A DNA stretch of 64,000 nt from Methanolobus chelungpuianus (GTDB taxonomy: Archaea; Halobacteriota; Methanosarcinia; Methanosarcinales; Methanosarcinaceae), in assembly GCF_024500045.1 (NCBI RefSeq), contig NZ_JTEO01000005.1, forward strand, positions 186,001-250,000, given 5' to 3'. Of this stretch, positions 17,855 to 27,099 are shown one piece after another (the first letter of the stretch is position 1; each line of letters opens with the position of its first letter). The position numbers were made by a program, and so were the translations under genes. A model generated the notes under the pieces. That model was not told the DNA's origin and ran no database searches. It was given only the letters and a program-made list of their open reading frames with translations.

Positions 17855-20356
17855 ATGGCTATCAGATGGAAAACCACCACAAACCTTTTAATGGTTATAT
17901 TGTTCCTTAACTTAAGTTTGGGGGCAACAGCTTCTGCTGCTGTTCTTACGGACAGTCCTGCAGAGCTCAACGAATCAATAAGCATATCTAAAGACGCCGG
18001 CACTATTAGTGTCCAGATGACTGATGGAAAGGTCATATACACCGGAACCAATGACGTGGAGGCCGTAAAAGCTGCGGTCAATGCAATCGATGAAGGTGTG
18101 ATCCTGTTCAACCCCGGAACATACTCCATCAGCTCACCTGTGGAACTGAAGTCCAACATCGAACTTGTTGGAGATAATGCAGTTCTGCAAGGATACATCG
18201 TATTCACGATAACCGGCAAGACAGATGTCACAATAAGAGGATTCGAATTCACAAATCCTACTGCATCCTACACTGCAGTTGCCGCGACCAAGGGCCTTAT
18301 TGACATCACCAACAGCGAGAACCTTGTAATAGAGGACAATACGTTCCGCAATTTCAGGGATTACGGCATCAACATTGCAGTAGGCTCAACTTCCCACTCC
18401 AACGAGAATATAAGCATCAGGAACAATGAGTTCCTTGATTATGGTTACGCCGGAGTGATGATATGGAAACAGTCCAATTACATATATGTGGAGGATAACA
18501 CCTTCAAGAACATCAATGTAAAGAAAGTGAATGCAAACGCATATGGCATTGCACTTGCAAAGGGAAGCAATTCATACAAGCACTCTGAGTACATATACAT
18601 CAGGAACAACCATATCGAGAACAACCCCGTGTGGGAAGGTATCGACAGCCACGGTGCGAACAACGTGTACATCCAGAACAATACAGTCATCAACTGTAAG
18701 GTGCCCATAGCAGCCTCCTACCAGACAAGCGAGGGCACATATCCCCTGCCACTGCACACCATAGTCATTACCGGGAACTATGTCAAAGGGAACATGAACT
18801 CCCCCGACAAACAGCACTCCGGCATACATGTGCTCGGTGCACGCAACAATGCGGGACCGCACATGAATGTGACCATCTCCGACAACATCATAGAGGATGT
18901 CAACAGCTGGCTTGTCAGCGATGACGGAGGCATAGTGCTCAGGGATGTTGACGGAGGCACCATTAACAACAACACCATAACCGGCGTGGGCGGAACAGGC
19001 ATCAACCTGAACAATGCCAACAACCTGGTGCTTGAAGACAATAAGGTCACTAACATCAAGAGAATATCAGGCTCCACATTAGGTGTTGAGATGATACCTG
19101 TTGCAAAGGACTTCAGTGTCACCATGAAGAACAATGAGTTCGACGCCTCTGTGGACTATGATGCGTTCTCAACCCCTGGCTACGGCCACACCTATGCTGT
19201 AAGCGTGGAGGGACAGGACACATCAAAGTTCGCTACTTCCAATGGAGCACTGAAAGTAACGACCCTGAACGAAGCTCAGAATACCGCCCCTGCGGTGAAC
19301 AATGCTGGTGTCACAGACTCCAGCATCTCTATTTCTAAGAAAGGAACTACAACCACTGTCCTTACGGGTAGCGGGGAGACCGTATATATCGGGAACGCCG
19401 ACACCGACGCACTAAAGGCTGCAGTCGATGCTGTGGAAAGTAACGGAACAATCACTTTTGAGAACGGGACCTATTCTGTAAGCTCACCCATAGCCCTTAA
19501 GTCAGATATCAGTCTCATAGGCAATGACGCCATCGTTACCGGATACACCATATTTACAATAACCGACCAGAACAATGTCACCATAGAAGGTCTCGAGTTC
19601 AGCAACCCTGATGAGGAGTACCTGGACCGTGCCGGGAACAATGGGCTCATCTACATCCAGAACAGCAGCAATGCCTTTATCCGGGAGAACACCCTGCGCA
19701 ATTTCAGGGACTTCGGAATATACCTAGGGACCAGCTCCGCATCAGACAGCAACCAGAACATAACCATTGAGGATAACCGGTTCCTTGACTACGGCTATGC
19801 CGGTGTGATGATAGGCAAAGGAGCCAGCAATGTGACCGTTGAGGACAATACCTTAAGGAACATCAATGTCAATGGAACGAATTCAAATGCTTATGGCATT
19901 GCGGTGATGAAGGGAAGCAGTACCTACCCATATTCAGATCAGGTTTACATCCGCAACAATACCATTGAGAACAACCCGGCCGGCGAGGCTATCGACAGTC
20001 ACGGAGCCAACTACCTCTACGTTGAGAACAACACCATCAGAGATACCAGGACACCTATGTTCTTAGCCCATATCAATGACGACGACAGGTATCCCGTACC
20101 ACTGCATCACCTGACCGTAACAGGCAACACGATCGAAGGGAACTTTGATGCAGAGCAGCCTGCAGGCATCCATATTCTCGGCGGTGCGAAGGCCTCGGAC
20201 AGCGTGACAAAGCCATACATGAACGTAACTGTATCAGGCAACACTCTTGCAGATACCGCTGACTGGAATAACGGAGAAGAAAAAGCAATATTACTGGAAA
20301 ACGTTGATGCCCCTGTAATTGAGAACAATGTGTTCTCCGGCGCAGACGGCAAGTAA
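17855..20356 (+). CDS. Secreted protein with two beta-helix modules, no PKD domain
   Basis: 833 residues from the ATG at 17855, preceded by AAGAGGTCA exactly as in the paralogue at 14012. Signal peptide up to about residue 29 (LLMVILFLNLSLGATASAA), module A at about 37-440 and module B at about 488-833. It ends inside or just after module B (ENNVFSGADGK) with no PKD domain. Either the C-terminus was lost or the family has a two-module form. Module A has WKQSN where the others have GKQSN; module B is mixed, with GYAGVMIGKGAS. IDSHGAN is kept in both modules. Probably surface-exposed and glycan-interacting. Confidence 0.78.
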   Translation: MAIRWKTTTNLLMVILFLNLSLGATASAAVLTDSPAELNESISISKDAGTISVQMTDGKVIYTGTNDVEAVKAAVNAIDEGVILFNPGTYSISSPVELKSNIELVGDNAVLQGYIVFTITGKTDVTIRGFEFTNPTASYTAVAATKGLIDITNSENLVIEDNTFRNFRDYGINIAVGSTSHSNENISIRNNEFLDYGYAGVMIWKQSNYIYVEDNTFKNINVKKVNANAYGIALAKGSNSYKHSEYIYIRNNHIENNPVWEGIDSHGANNVYIQNNTVINCKVPIAASYQTSEGTYPLPLHTIVITGNYVKGNMNSPDKQHSGIHVLGARNNAGPHMNVTISDNIIEDVNSWLVSDDGGIVLRDVDGGTINNNTITGVGGTGINLNNANNLVLEDNKVTNIKRISGSTLGVEMIPVAKDFSVTMKNNEFDASVDYDAFSTPGYGHTYAVSVEGQDTSKFATSNGALKVTTLNEAQNTAPAVNNAGVTDSSISISKKGTTTTVLTGSGETVYIGNADTDALKAAVDAVESNGTITFENGTYSVSSPIALKSDISLIGNDAIVTGYTIFTITDQNNVTIEGLEFSNPDEEYLDRAGNNGLIYIQNSSNAFIRENTLRNFRDFGIYLGTSSASDSNQNITIEDNRFLDYGYAGVMIGKGASNVTVEDNTLRNINVNGTNSNAYGIAVMKGSSTYPYSDQVYIRNNTIENNPAGEAIDSHGANYLYVENNTIRDTRTPMFLAHINDDDRYPVPLHHLTVTGNTIEGNFDAEQPAGIHILGGAKASDSVTKPYMNVTVSGNTLADTADWNNGEEKAILLENVDAPVIENNVFSGADGK

Positions 20357-20427
20357 ATCCTAAATACCGATATCACTTTGTGCCCACCTTGCATTAAGGC
20401 CGGATATTGGAAAATATAATTAAAAAC

Positions 20428-20472
20428 GGACCCTGCGACCTATAAAATAGATAACAAGGGTCCTCTTATTTT
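20428..20472. terminator. Hairpin between convergent genes
   Basis: GGACCCT (20428-20434) pairs with AGGGTCC (20457-20463) around a 22-nt loop, followed by TCTTATTTT. It lies between two convergent genes and may end transcription from the plus strand. Confidence 0.4.
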
Positions 20473-20487
20473 GCAGTTGTCCCACGA

Positions 20488-22041
20488 TCACAGGTTGGTG
20501 CCCATTGTCTTGTAACACTCCCTCATGTCAAAGAGCATTGCAAAAAGGATCATCTGAAGTCCTGCGATGAAGAACAATGCACCTACAAGCGGCAGGCTGG
20601 CAGGCACAGGCCATCCGGTAAGCAGTCCTGAGAGCAATATATACAATCCGGTGAGCACTCCCACAGGCAGGAATAGCATCCCGAACACGTAGAAGAAGAT
20701 CAGCGGATGGAAACTCATTACTGAGTATTTGACCTTGAGGCGCCACAGGAATTTCCTGAAGAGCATGACAGATACCTTGGACATGTATCTCCCGTACTTT
20801 ATGCTGGACTTCTCTTCACCATAGTGTGCAGGCATTGTGACGTCAAGGGTCCTGAACCCGAAAGTGTTGAGCTTGACAAGCATATCGTTGCAATAGCCGT
20901 AATAAGTGTAAAGGCTGTCAATACCGATATTGGACAGCGCATGCTTGGAGATGGCAGTATAGCCGTTCTGCGGATCCATTATATGCCAGTATCCGCTCCC
21001 GATCTTCGTGACAAGGCTAAGCATGTTGTTACCCAGCAATCGCCAGGAGCTCATGCCGCAGCGAAACTCGTCACAGCTTAAGCGGTTACCTTTGGTATAA
21101 TCGGCCTTGCCTTCGATGATGGGCATCAGCAGGCCGGGCAGGTGCGCTGGATTCATCTGGTTGTCCCCTCCCATCACCACCACAATATCCATGTCCTCCT
21201 GAAGGGCACGTTTATAGCCGTGCTTTATTGCGGCACCCACGCCCTGGTTCTGCTCATGTGTAATGACAAACAGCCTCGGATCATTGATAGAGCCCAGCAC
21301 CTCTGCGGTCCTGTCCGTACTGGCATCGTTGATCACATATATCCTTTTTATATAAGCCGGAATGCCCCCTATAGTTGTGCGTATCAGTTTCTCTTCATTA
21401 TATGCAGGCACTACCACTCCGATCTTGTACTTATAGAAAGCATCGGTGTTCCTTTCATGAACCTTCCTGACATTCACTTCCTTCAGCTTGAAGCCTGCAT
21501 TCAGTGCATCCTTTACAAGACAGAGCTCCTCAGGAAGGCTATCCTCGGTGAAGGTAAGAGCTGCCGTGGAAAGCGACGAGAAGGCTGTAAAACCGATGTT
21601 TTCCGAGAGATACTTAGAGAGATACTTTCCATCAGAATCAAGATAAGGAGCAGCATCAATGAGGGACTGCAGATCACGGTTAAGTCCCGCACCGGGGTAA
21701 TCGTTATAACCTACGACCGCATCCGCCTCGCTCCACATGACCGGAGTGATAAGCTTTGGGATGGCATCCGGGTCATACAGGTCATCCGCATTGATTATTA
21801 TGACAGGACCATTCCCGAACTGCTGCGAATATTTGAAGGCTGTCCTGAGTGTTTCCATTTTACCTTTGTGTTCATTATGCTTTACTACGTGTGCATCCAT
21901 TTTCTCAGCTATGTATGCAGTGGAATCTGTACTTCCGTCATCCACAACTACTATATTGTCAACATATAGGCCTGCCTTTTTGATGACGTCATGTATATTG
22001 GCCTCGTCGTTATAGGCAGGGATTATACCTGTAACTCCCAT
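20488..22041 (-). CDS. Tandem GT2-GT2 glycosyltransferase with C-terminal membrane segments
   Basis: 517 residues from the ATG at 22041, preceded by GGGGGAG. Two GT2 catalytic domains lie in one chain. The first (about 1-200) has VVDDGSTDST and INADDLYDP; the second (about 208-440) has VINDASTDRT and VMGGDNQMNP. Two or three hydrophobic segments end the protein. GT2 enzymes use nucleotide sugars, and the second domain resembles dolichyl-phosphate sugar synthases and DPM1-like enzymes. The first domain could be a second transferase or a regulatory copy; both keep acidic metal-binding motifs. It acts at the inner membrane face, supplying lipid-linked sugar or extending a glycan. Confidence 0.82.
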   Translation of the reverse strand: MGVTGIIPAYNDEANIHDVIKKAGLYVDNIVVVDDGSTDSTAYIAEKMDAHVVKHNEHKGKMETLRTAFKYSQQFGNGPVIIINADDLYDPDAIPKLITPVMWSEADAVVGYNDYPGAGLNRDLQSLIDAAPYLDSDGKYLSKYLSENIGFTAFSSLSTAALTFTEDSLPEELCLVKDALNAGFKLKEVNVRKVHERNTDAFYKYKIGVVVPAYNEEKLIRTTIGGIPAYIKRIYVINDASTDRTAEVLGSINDPRLFVITHEQNQGVGAAIKHGYKRALQEDMDIVVVMGGDNQMNPAHLPGLLMPIIEGKADYTKGNRLSCDEFRCGMSSWRLLGNNMLSLVTKIGSGYWHIMDPQNGYTAISKHALSNIGIDSLYTYYGYCNDMLVKLNTFGFRTLDVTMPAHYGEEKSSIKYGRYMSKVSVMLFRKFLWRLKVKYSVMSFHPLIFFYVFGMLFLPVGVLTGLYILLSGLLTGWPVPASLPLVGALFFIAGLQMILFAMLFDMRECYKTMGTNL

Positions 22042-22556
22042 TTGTACTCCCCCGTTAGTATCATAGAAAGTATTCAAGCCCCCTTGAATACTGGCTCCGG
22101 AAGTAGACAGAGATATGGCAACTGCTCTCCAGTACCTATGCTTTCCAGTCCACTCCAATATACAAACATTGCTCTACACTTATAAGATTATCGTGTGGTA
22201 ACGACGAAAAGAATTCTTCCGGGGCAAATTAACTAAGTTTGAGCTGGTTTCCAATAAGGAATATAAGCTTAGTATTAATTTTTATGAGCATATCCAGTAA
22301 AGATTCCTGAAAGTTTCAGGAAAATCTGGCCGCATTTTCCCCGGGATCAGGCCAATATGATGCGGCACGCCGACAAAAAGCTCTTTTCGATAATTAATCT
22401 CATTTTTACTTTTTATTGCTCAGAATGTGCACTCAGAATGCGCGCAACTAAGGGATATTATTCTGAAATATGGACAGTAAGTATCTTACTTTCCACTGCA
22501 CTCAGGAACCAGATGTAAAAACAGCGAAACAAACCAACAGTACGTTTCCCGTATCC
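22042..22556. other. Gene-free region upstream of the GT2 fusion
   Basis: About 510 bp. It must contain the minus-strand promoter of the GT2 fusion, and AT-rich stretches lie near 22250-22290. No convincing gene or RNA is seen. Confidence 0.35.
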
Positions 22557-23474
22557 TCATACAGCCGCCGGCATTTCCTGCCCGGTCAGGTTATCAGCCT
22601 CCATGACACTTATCCACAGGTGAAGATCCCTGTAGGGCTCACTCATATTGTCCTCCCTGTAGAGCAGGTACTGCAGCTTCATGTCGCTTCCTGTCACCGG
22701 GGGGGCAAAGGACAGCGCTTGCTCCCAGGTGGAGTTATGCCCGAGAGATATATGCCGGTAGTTTTCCGGGACCTCCATTGACTCGTTATCCAGCCTTATC
22801 TCCAGGGAATAGTTGACCGGTTGGTACTCATGGTTGACAACACCGACTATAACATCAACGCTTTCACCCAACACAAGACGGGTCCTGTAATTGTCCGCCA
22901 TTCCCCCCGGACCTAATATGTAAAATTCCGTGAACCTTTCACCCTGTTTGGGGGTCACTACCACGTATACCAGAGTCACAGCAGACAACAGGATAGAAAC
23001 AACAAGCACTATGCTGAGAATGAGGTCAAGCCCGGACCGGCGCTCTGTGGCTAGCTCGTCACGAAGGGATGCATACATCTTCCCGAAAGGAACGCAAAAA
23101 GCGTTCTCTCCAAGCCCTTTGCGGCGGGTGATGGCTATGAGGGACATGCCGAGAGTGAACACCGATATTGATACCAGTACGGGAACAAGCCGTATGCCCC
23201 AGGGGGTGTAATTGAGGCCGAGACCCAGGAGGGGTACGACTGCTATGCTCAGGCCAAAGCTCAGGGCGATGCGCTCTATGCCGTCAAGGTCATCCTTTGC
23301 AGGGAAAAGGGCAGCGATCAGTGCATATCCCGGAAGGAAGAGCACCAGCGGAAGCCCAAGTACTGTACGGATGGGACTGTTACTGAGGAAAGGGAGAAGT
23401 ATGAAGAGGTCTGTCACCAGGACAAGTACCATGACAATTCTCAGGTCTGCGGGGAAGGAGGGATTCGGTCTCAT
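22557..23474 (-). CDS. DUF1616 membrane protein
   Basis: 305 residues from the ATG at 23474, which has AAGGA just upstream. The N-terminal part has four hydrophobic segments, with FLSNSPIRTVLGLPLVLFLP being typical of DUF1616. After a cytoplasmic loop comes a fifth segment (LSIVLVVSILLSAVTLVYVVV), then an outside domain of about 115 residues with several Asn-X-Ser/Thr sites. The function of DUF1616 is not established; it is common in methanogens next to surface-protein genes. It is divergent from the secreted Ig-like protein gene. Confidence 0.75.
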   Translation of the reverse strand: MRPNPSFPADLRIVMVLVLVTDLFILLPFLSNSPIRTVLGLPLVLFLPGYALIAALFPAKDDLDGIERIALSFGLSIAVVPLLGLGLNYTPWGIRLVPVLVSISVFTLGMSLIAITRRKGLGENAFCVPFGKMYASLRDELATERRSGLDLILSIVLVVSILLSAVTLVYVVVTPKQGERFTEFYILGPGGMADNYRTRLVLGESVDVIVGVVNHEYQPVNYSLEIRLDNESMEVPENYRHISLGHNSTWEQALSFAPPVTGSDMKLQYLLYREDNMSEPYRDLHLWISVMEADNLTGQEMPAAV

Positions 23475-23740
23475 GTTCCTTTTTACACCAGCCGGCAATG
23501 TTCATCTAGCCCAGGAAATAAAAATACTTCCGGATACGGCAAAATGTTGTTAATGCAACTCAAATAATAAGAGTTTTGTGCATTCATCATTTATTGCATC
23601 TTGTGTCATGACAATTAATTTGAAGAAGCGTCTTTTTATTAAGGTAAATTAATAAAAGATTTTGGATATACAGGAAGTTTTAAATAAAACTGAAATTAAT
23701 ACAAAAGATACTCAACTGATATGTCAAAAGAGGGGTTGTT

Positions 23741-24613
23741 GTGAAACAACAAAAAGCATCACGATCTATCTATCCGGGCCACTCACTGAAACTCTGTGGC
23801 ATATTATCATGTTCGATTTTGATAGCCTTGCTCCTGATCTCTGCAGCCAGCGCCAGCACTACCATAAGCAGTGTGACGCCTGCCAATCCGGCAGTCGGCG
23901 ATGAGATAGTCATCAAGGGTTACGGCACTCCAGACAGTGTACTGAACGCCTACACTTCCTTTACGGTGGAAGTGCCTGTCAGGGAGGGCAAATACGAGTA
24001 TGAGCTCAAGAACATCAAAGTACCTGCCGGAACCGACACTTTCTCAGTCGATGCCGAAAAGGTGACATTGCTGAAAGTAGAGGTCAAGAAGTTAGGAATA
24101 CCCTATTCACGTTCAGCCATAGCGGACAGTGCAGGGCTTGCAAGCATCTCGCAGTCATATGTGTTGCCCTTCACATATAAGGTGGCCATAACCGGAGAGG
24201 CGACGGAAGCAGAAGTGAACCTGACCCTCAAAGGCTTATCAAAGGTCAGGACTGATTCGACCGGTTACTTCGAGTGCTCCTATAAGACCAACGGCGTACC
24301 GGCCGGCCTTTTCGTTGTCGATATAGACGGGGAGATCATCGAGATAGAACTCCGTGAAAAGAAGGCTGAGAAAGAGAAGAGATCGGGTAAGACAGGCACT
24401 GAGCTGACAATAGTGCAGGCATCGGAGCTTGGCAAGCGTTCCGAGTTACAGGCACCTGAAGAGGATGCAGGACCGGAGGACACCGAAGAGGAGCTTGCCG
24501 CACCCCAGGAGAACATACAGCCTGTAGAAGGGAATGTGTCCTTGCTGGAAGCACAGCCAAAACCCGGCCCATTTCAAAGCATTGTCAACTGGCTGAAGGG
24601 TCTGTTCAAGTAA
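23741..24613 (+). CDS. Secreted Ig-like protein with acidic C-terminal linker
   Basis: 290 residues starting at a GTG with GAGGGG six bases upstream. The signal peptide runs to about residue 39 (ILSCSILIALLLISAASAS). TTISSVTPANPAVGDEIVI begins the first beta-sandwich domain, of the kind seen in IPT/Ig-like surface proteins, and a second similar domain follows (residues about 140-205). The last 80 residues are charged and Glu-rich and end in a short amphipathic helix (IVNWLKGLFK) that might touch the membrane. No enzyme motif is seen. Confidence 0.6.
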   Translation: MKQQKASRSIYPGHSLKLCGILSCSILIALLLISAASASTTISSVTPANPAVGDEIVIKGYGTPDSVLNAYTSFTVEVPVREGKYEYELKNIKVPAGTDTFSVDAEKVTLLKVEVKKLGIPYSRSAIADSAGLASISQSYVLPFTYKVAITGEATEAEVNLTLKGLSKVRTDSTGYFECSYKTNGVPAGLFVVDIDGEIIEIELREKKAEKEKRSGKTGTELTIVQASELGKRSELQAPEEDAGPEDTEEELAAPQENIQPVEGNVSLLEAQPKPGPFQSIVNWLKGLFK

Positions 24614-24930
24614 CCCTTTAACCTTAACCTTATTTTCACAGCCTTCGGAGAGTTTCTTGGCTCTCGGCATTCCTTCACCAGAGAACCATGTTCCGGATAC
24701 AGACCTGATCCCAAAGGACATCGGAGCTTTACCCTGATGATGCCGTTAAAACTATATACAGTACAGATGCATATTATATTTTAGCATATATAAAATAATG
24801 ACAATGCATCTTGCCTTCTCTTTAAAAGAGAGTAGAAGAGGACCTTCAGGCAGAGCGGGAAACTGGATGCATCATTGTGGCCAGGAGCCATAGAGGCAGA
24901 ATTAAATAGATGGCAGGGGAGTTAAAAACA
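24614..24930. promoter_or_regulatory. Intergenic region with likely TATA box for the epimerase gene
   Basis: About 315 bp without a gene. TTTTAGCATATATAAAATAA near 24779-24798 is a strong archaeal TATA candidate about 140 bp before the next start. Confidence 0.4.
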
Positions 24931-25893
24931 ATGTCATATAACCAGTTAATGAACAGGAAAATACTTATCACAGGCGGAGCAGGGTTTATCGGCAGCCACC
25001 TGACAGACCTCATGGTTAAAAAAGGGAATGAAGTCACTGTTTTTGACAATATGACCTCGGGAAGTCTCGGGTTCATAGACGAGCATCTTGGCAATGACGG
25101 TTTCAATTTCATTGAGGGCGATCTCCTTGATACTGAAGAGCTTGCCAGGGCCTGTGAGAATGTGGACCTCATATTACATGTCGCCGCAAACCCGGACGTA
25201 AGACTGGGAGCAACGGATACGGAAGTGCATTTTGAACAGAACATCACAGCTACCTACAACGTCCTGGAAGCCATGCGCCTGAAGGGGATCAGGGATATTG
25301 CTTTCACTTCCACATCGACTGTGTATGGAGAGGCATCCATCATTCCCACGCCGGAGAACTACGGCCCGCTTATCCCGATCTCACTCTACGGGGCTTCCAA
25401 GCTGGCCTGCGAGGCCCTGATAACCTCATATTCACATACATTTGACATGAGGTCGTGGATATTCCGCTTTGCCAATATCATCGGTCCCAGAAGCACCCAT
25501 GGCATCATAGTGGATTTTATCGAGAAACTTAAGCACGATCCAACACAGCTGGAGATACTGGGTGACGGCATGCAGTCCAAATCATACCTCCATGTGAAGC
25601 ATTGTGCTGATGCCATGGATTTTGCCATTGAGAACAGCTCCGAGGACGTAAACATATTCAATATCGGCTCAGAGGACACCACCACCCCTACACGCATCGG
25701 GGAGATAGTGGTAAAAGAGATGGGCCTGGAAAATGTGGATTTCAGCTACACCGGCGGAAAACGCGGCTGGAAAGGCGATGTACCTAAGATGATGCTGTCC
25801 GTGGATAAAATTAAGGAGCTTGGATGGAAGCCGGAGTGGGGCTCTGAGAAGTGTGTGAGGGAAACCGTGCGCTCCCTGCTAAAAGGCGATTGA
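24931..25893 (+). CDS. NAD-dependent nucleotide-sugar epimerase/dehydratase (SDR)
   Basis: 320 residues from the ATG at 24931, with AGGGGAG nine bases upstream; an ATG at 24910 lacks such a site. Extended SDR fold: GGAGFIGSH at the start binds NAD, TSTSTVYG supplies the catalytic Ser/Thr, and YGASK near residue 150 supplies Tyr and Lys. Closest in pattern to UDP-glucose/GlcNAc 4-epimerases; the exact sugar cannot be read. Stands alone between unrelated genes. Likely feeds surface-glycan synthesis. Confidence 0.85.
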   Translation: MSYNQLMNRKILITGGAGFIGSHLTDLMVKKGNEVTVFDNMTSGSLGFIDEHLGNDGFNFIEGDLLDTEELARACENVDLILHVAANPDVRLGATDTEVHFEQNITATYNVLEAMRLKGIRDIAFTSTSTVYGEASIIPTPENYGPLIPISLYGASKLACEALITSYSHTFDMRSWIFRFANIIGPRSTHGIIVDFIEKLKHDPTQLEILGDGMQSKSYLHVKHCADAMDFAIENSSEDVNIFNIGSEDTTTPTRIGEIVVKEMGLENVDFSYTGGKRGWKGDVPKMMLSVDKIKELGWKPEWGSEKCVRETVRSLLKGD

Positions 25894-26129
25894 AGGGCAT
25901 TGTCCTATAGGAAGCCGTCCCTTTTTTCCTCGGCCTTCCGAATGAACGGAAGGTGTGGTCAGGACAGCACTTTGTTCAGAACAGGGAAGCCACCATGTGT
26001 TCTTATAGTAAAGACCGAATACATATAACCGGGCAATTATTGGTAAAGATATCCGCATACTGACCTTTATACGCCCCTCAGGTGAATATCTTGCGCCTCT
26101 GATACTTTTCGCATATTGCTGAGGTTACC

Positions 26130-27056
26130 ATGGCTGACGAGCGTCCAGGTATTTTCGAGATGATACGCGCCTACGGGCTCCTTGCCATGCTGGCACCACT
26201 GACTATAAGCACTTCTGTTGCTGTGATCGCAACAGGAGAACTTGACCCCTTGGGCCTCTTCTTTGCAGCCGTTCTCGGTTTCAGCATGCATGTCTCCATG
26301 AACATCTATAACGATATATATGATACCAAACAGGGTTGCGATACCCTGGACTCCGGGAAGAGCATATTCAGCGGCGGATCCGCGGTGATGGTGAGAGATC
26401 CCGGACTCGAGGAAAGGATGTTCACAATAGCCAGGGGCGGTCTTGTCGTGGGTTTCCTGGGAGCGCTGGGGCTTATCCACAACAGGCCGGATATGTGGCC
26501 GATCTTTATCTTTATTTTTGTCACAGCCGCCTTCCTGAGCAAGTATTATACTGCAGAGCCATTCAAGCTGGCATACAGGGGCCTGGGTGAGATCGCAGTA
26601 TGGGCAGGTTTCGGACCCTTCGCAATACTGCTGTATGCCGCCGCTCAGGGCATTCCCTTCCACCCGCTGGTGGTTCCTATAATGCCTGTCACTGGCTTGA
26701 GCACGCTTATATTCGCCTGGGGCGGAGAGATGACAGACATGCCCTACGATGAAAAGGCAGGAAAGCGCGGGCTTGTCCTCAGGATGGGGCTCCGGAAGAG
26801 TATATATGGCCTTCTTATCCTGCATCTGTTGCTCATAGCCAATGTTCTTCTTGCTGCTTACCTGTTTGCCGGGGGCTGGATACTGCTTCCGGCACTCATA
26901 CCCTACCTGCTGCTCCTGCCCGGCGTATTCACCTTGCTGGAAAAGGGGCTGGAAAGCCGGGAAAAGCTCTACGAGGGAACAAGGCTGAACTTCTTCAGCT
27001 TCGTGTTATTCTCGGTGTCGATAATGGCAGGGTTCCTCGCTATGGCCCTGCTCTAA
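26130..27056 (+). CDS. UbiA family prenyltransferase (MenA-like)
   Basis: 308 residues with about eight membrane segments and both UbiA aspartate motifs: NIYNDIYDTKQGCD near residue 56 and DMPYDEKAGKR near residue 200, which bind Mg2+ and prenyl diphosphate. The layout resembles 1,4-dihydroxy-2-naphthoate prenyltransferase. In methanogens this family attaches prenyl chains to aromatic or lipid acceptors, and methanophenazine synthesis is one possibility; that is speculation here. ATG with GAGGT upstream. Convergent with the beta-helix gene that follows. Confidence 0.82.
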   Translation: MADERPGIFEMIRAYGLLAMLAPLTISTSVAVIATGELDPLGLFFAAVLGFSMHVSMNIYNDIYDTKQGCDTLDSGKSIFSGGSAVMVRDPGLEERMFTIARGGLVVGFLGALGLIHNRPDMWPIFIFIFVTAAFLSKYYTAEPFKLAYRGLGEIAVWAGFGPFAILLYAAAQGIPFHPLVVPIMPVTGLSTLIFAWGGEMTDMPYDEKAGKRGLVLRMGLRKSIYGLLILHLLLIANVLLAAYLFAGGWILLPALIPYLLLLPGVFTLLEKGLESREKLYEGTRLNFFSFVLFSVSIMAGFLAMALL

Positions 27057-27099
27057 AATAACGGGTTACGGGTCCTTGTTCCCGGTAGTTGCCAGCACC

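Noticed and set aside
8423-20356. Repeated sequence as a CRISPR array
   Set aside because: The repeats are long coding modules of about 1.2-1.4 kb, not short repeats with unique spacers.
21142-21969. 275-codon plus-strand frame inside the GT2 fusion
   Set aside because: It lies entirely opposite a well-supported GT2 gene and shows no motif.
26067-26825. 252-codon minus-strand frame
   Set aside because: It is antisense to the UbiA gene, whose aspartate motifs are clear.
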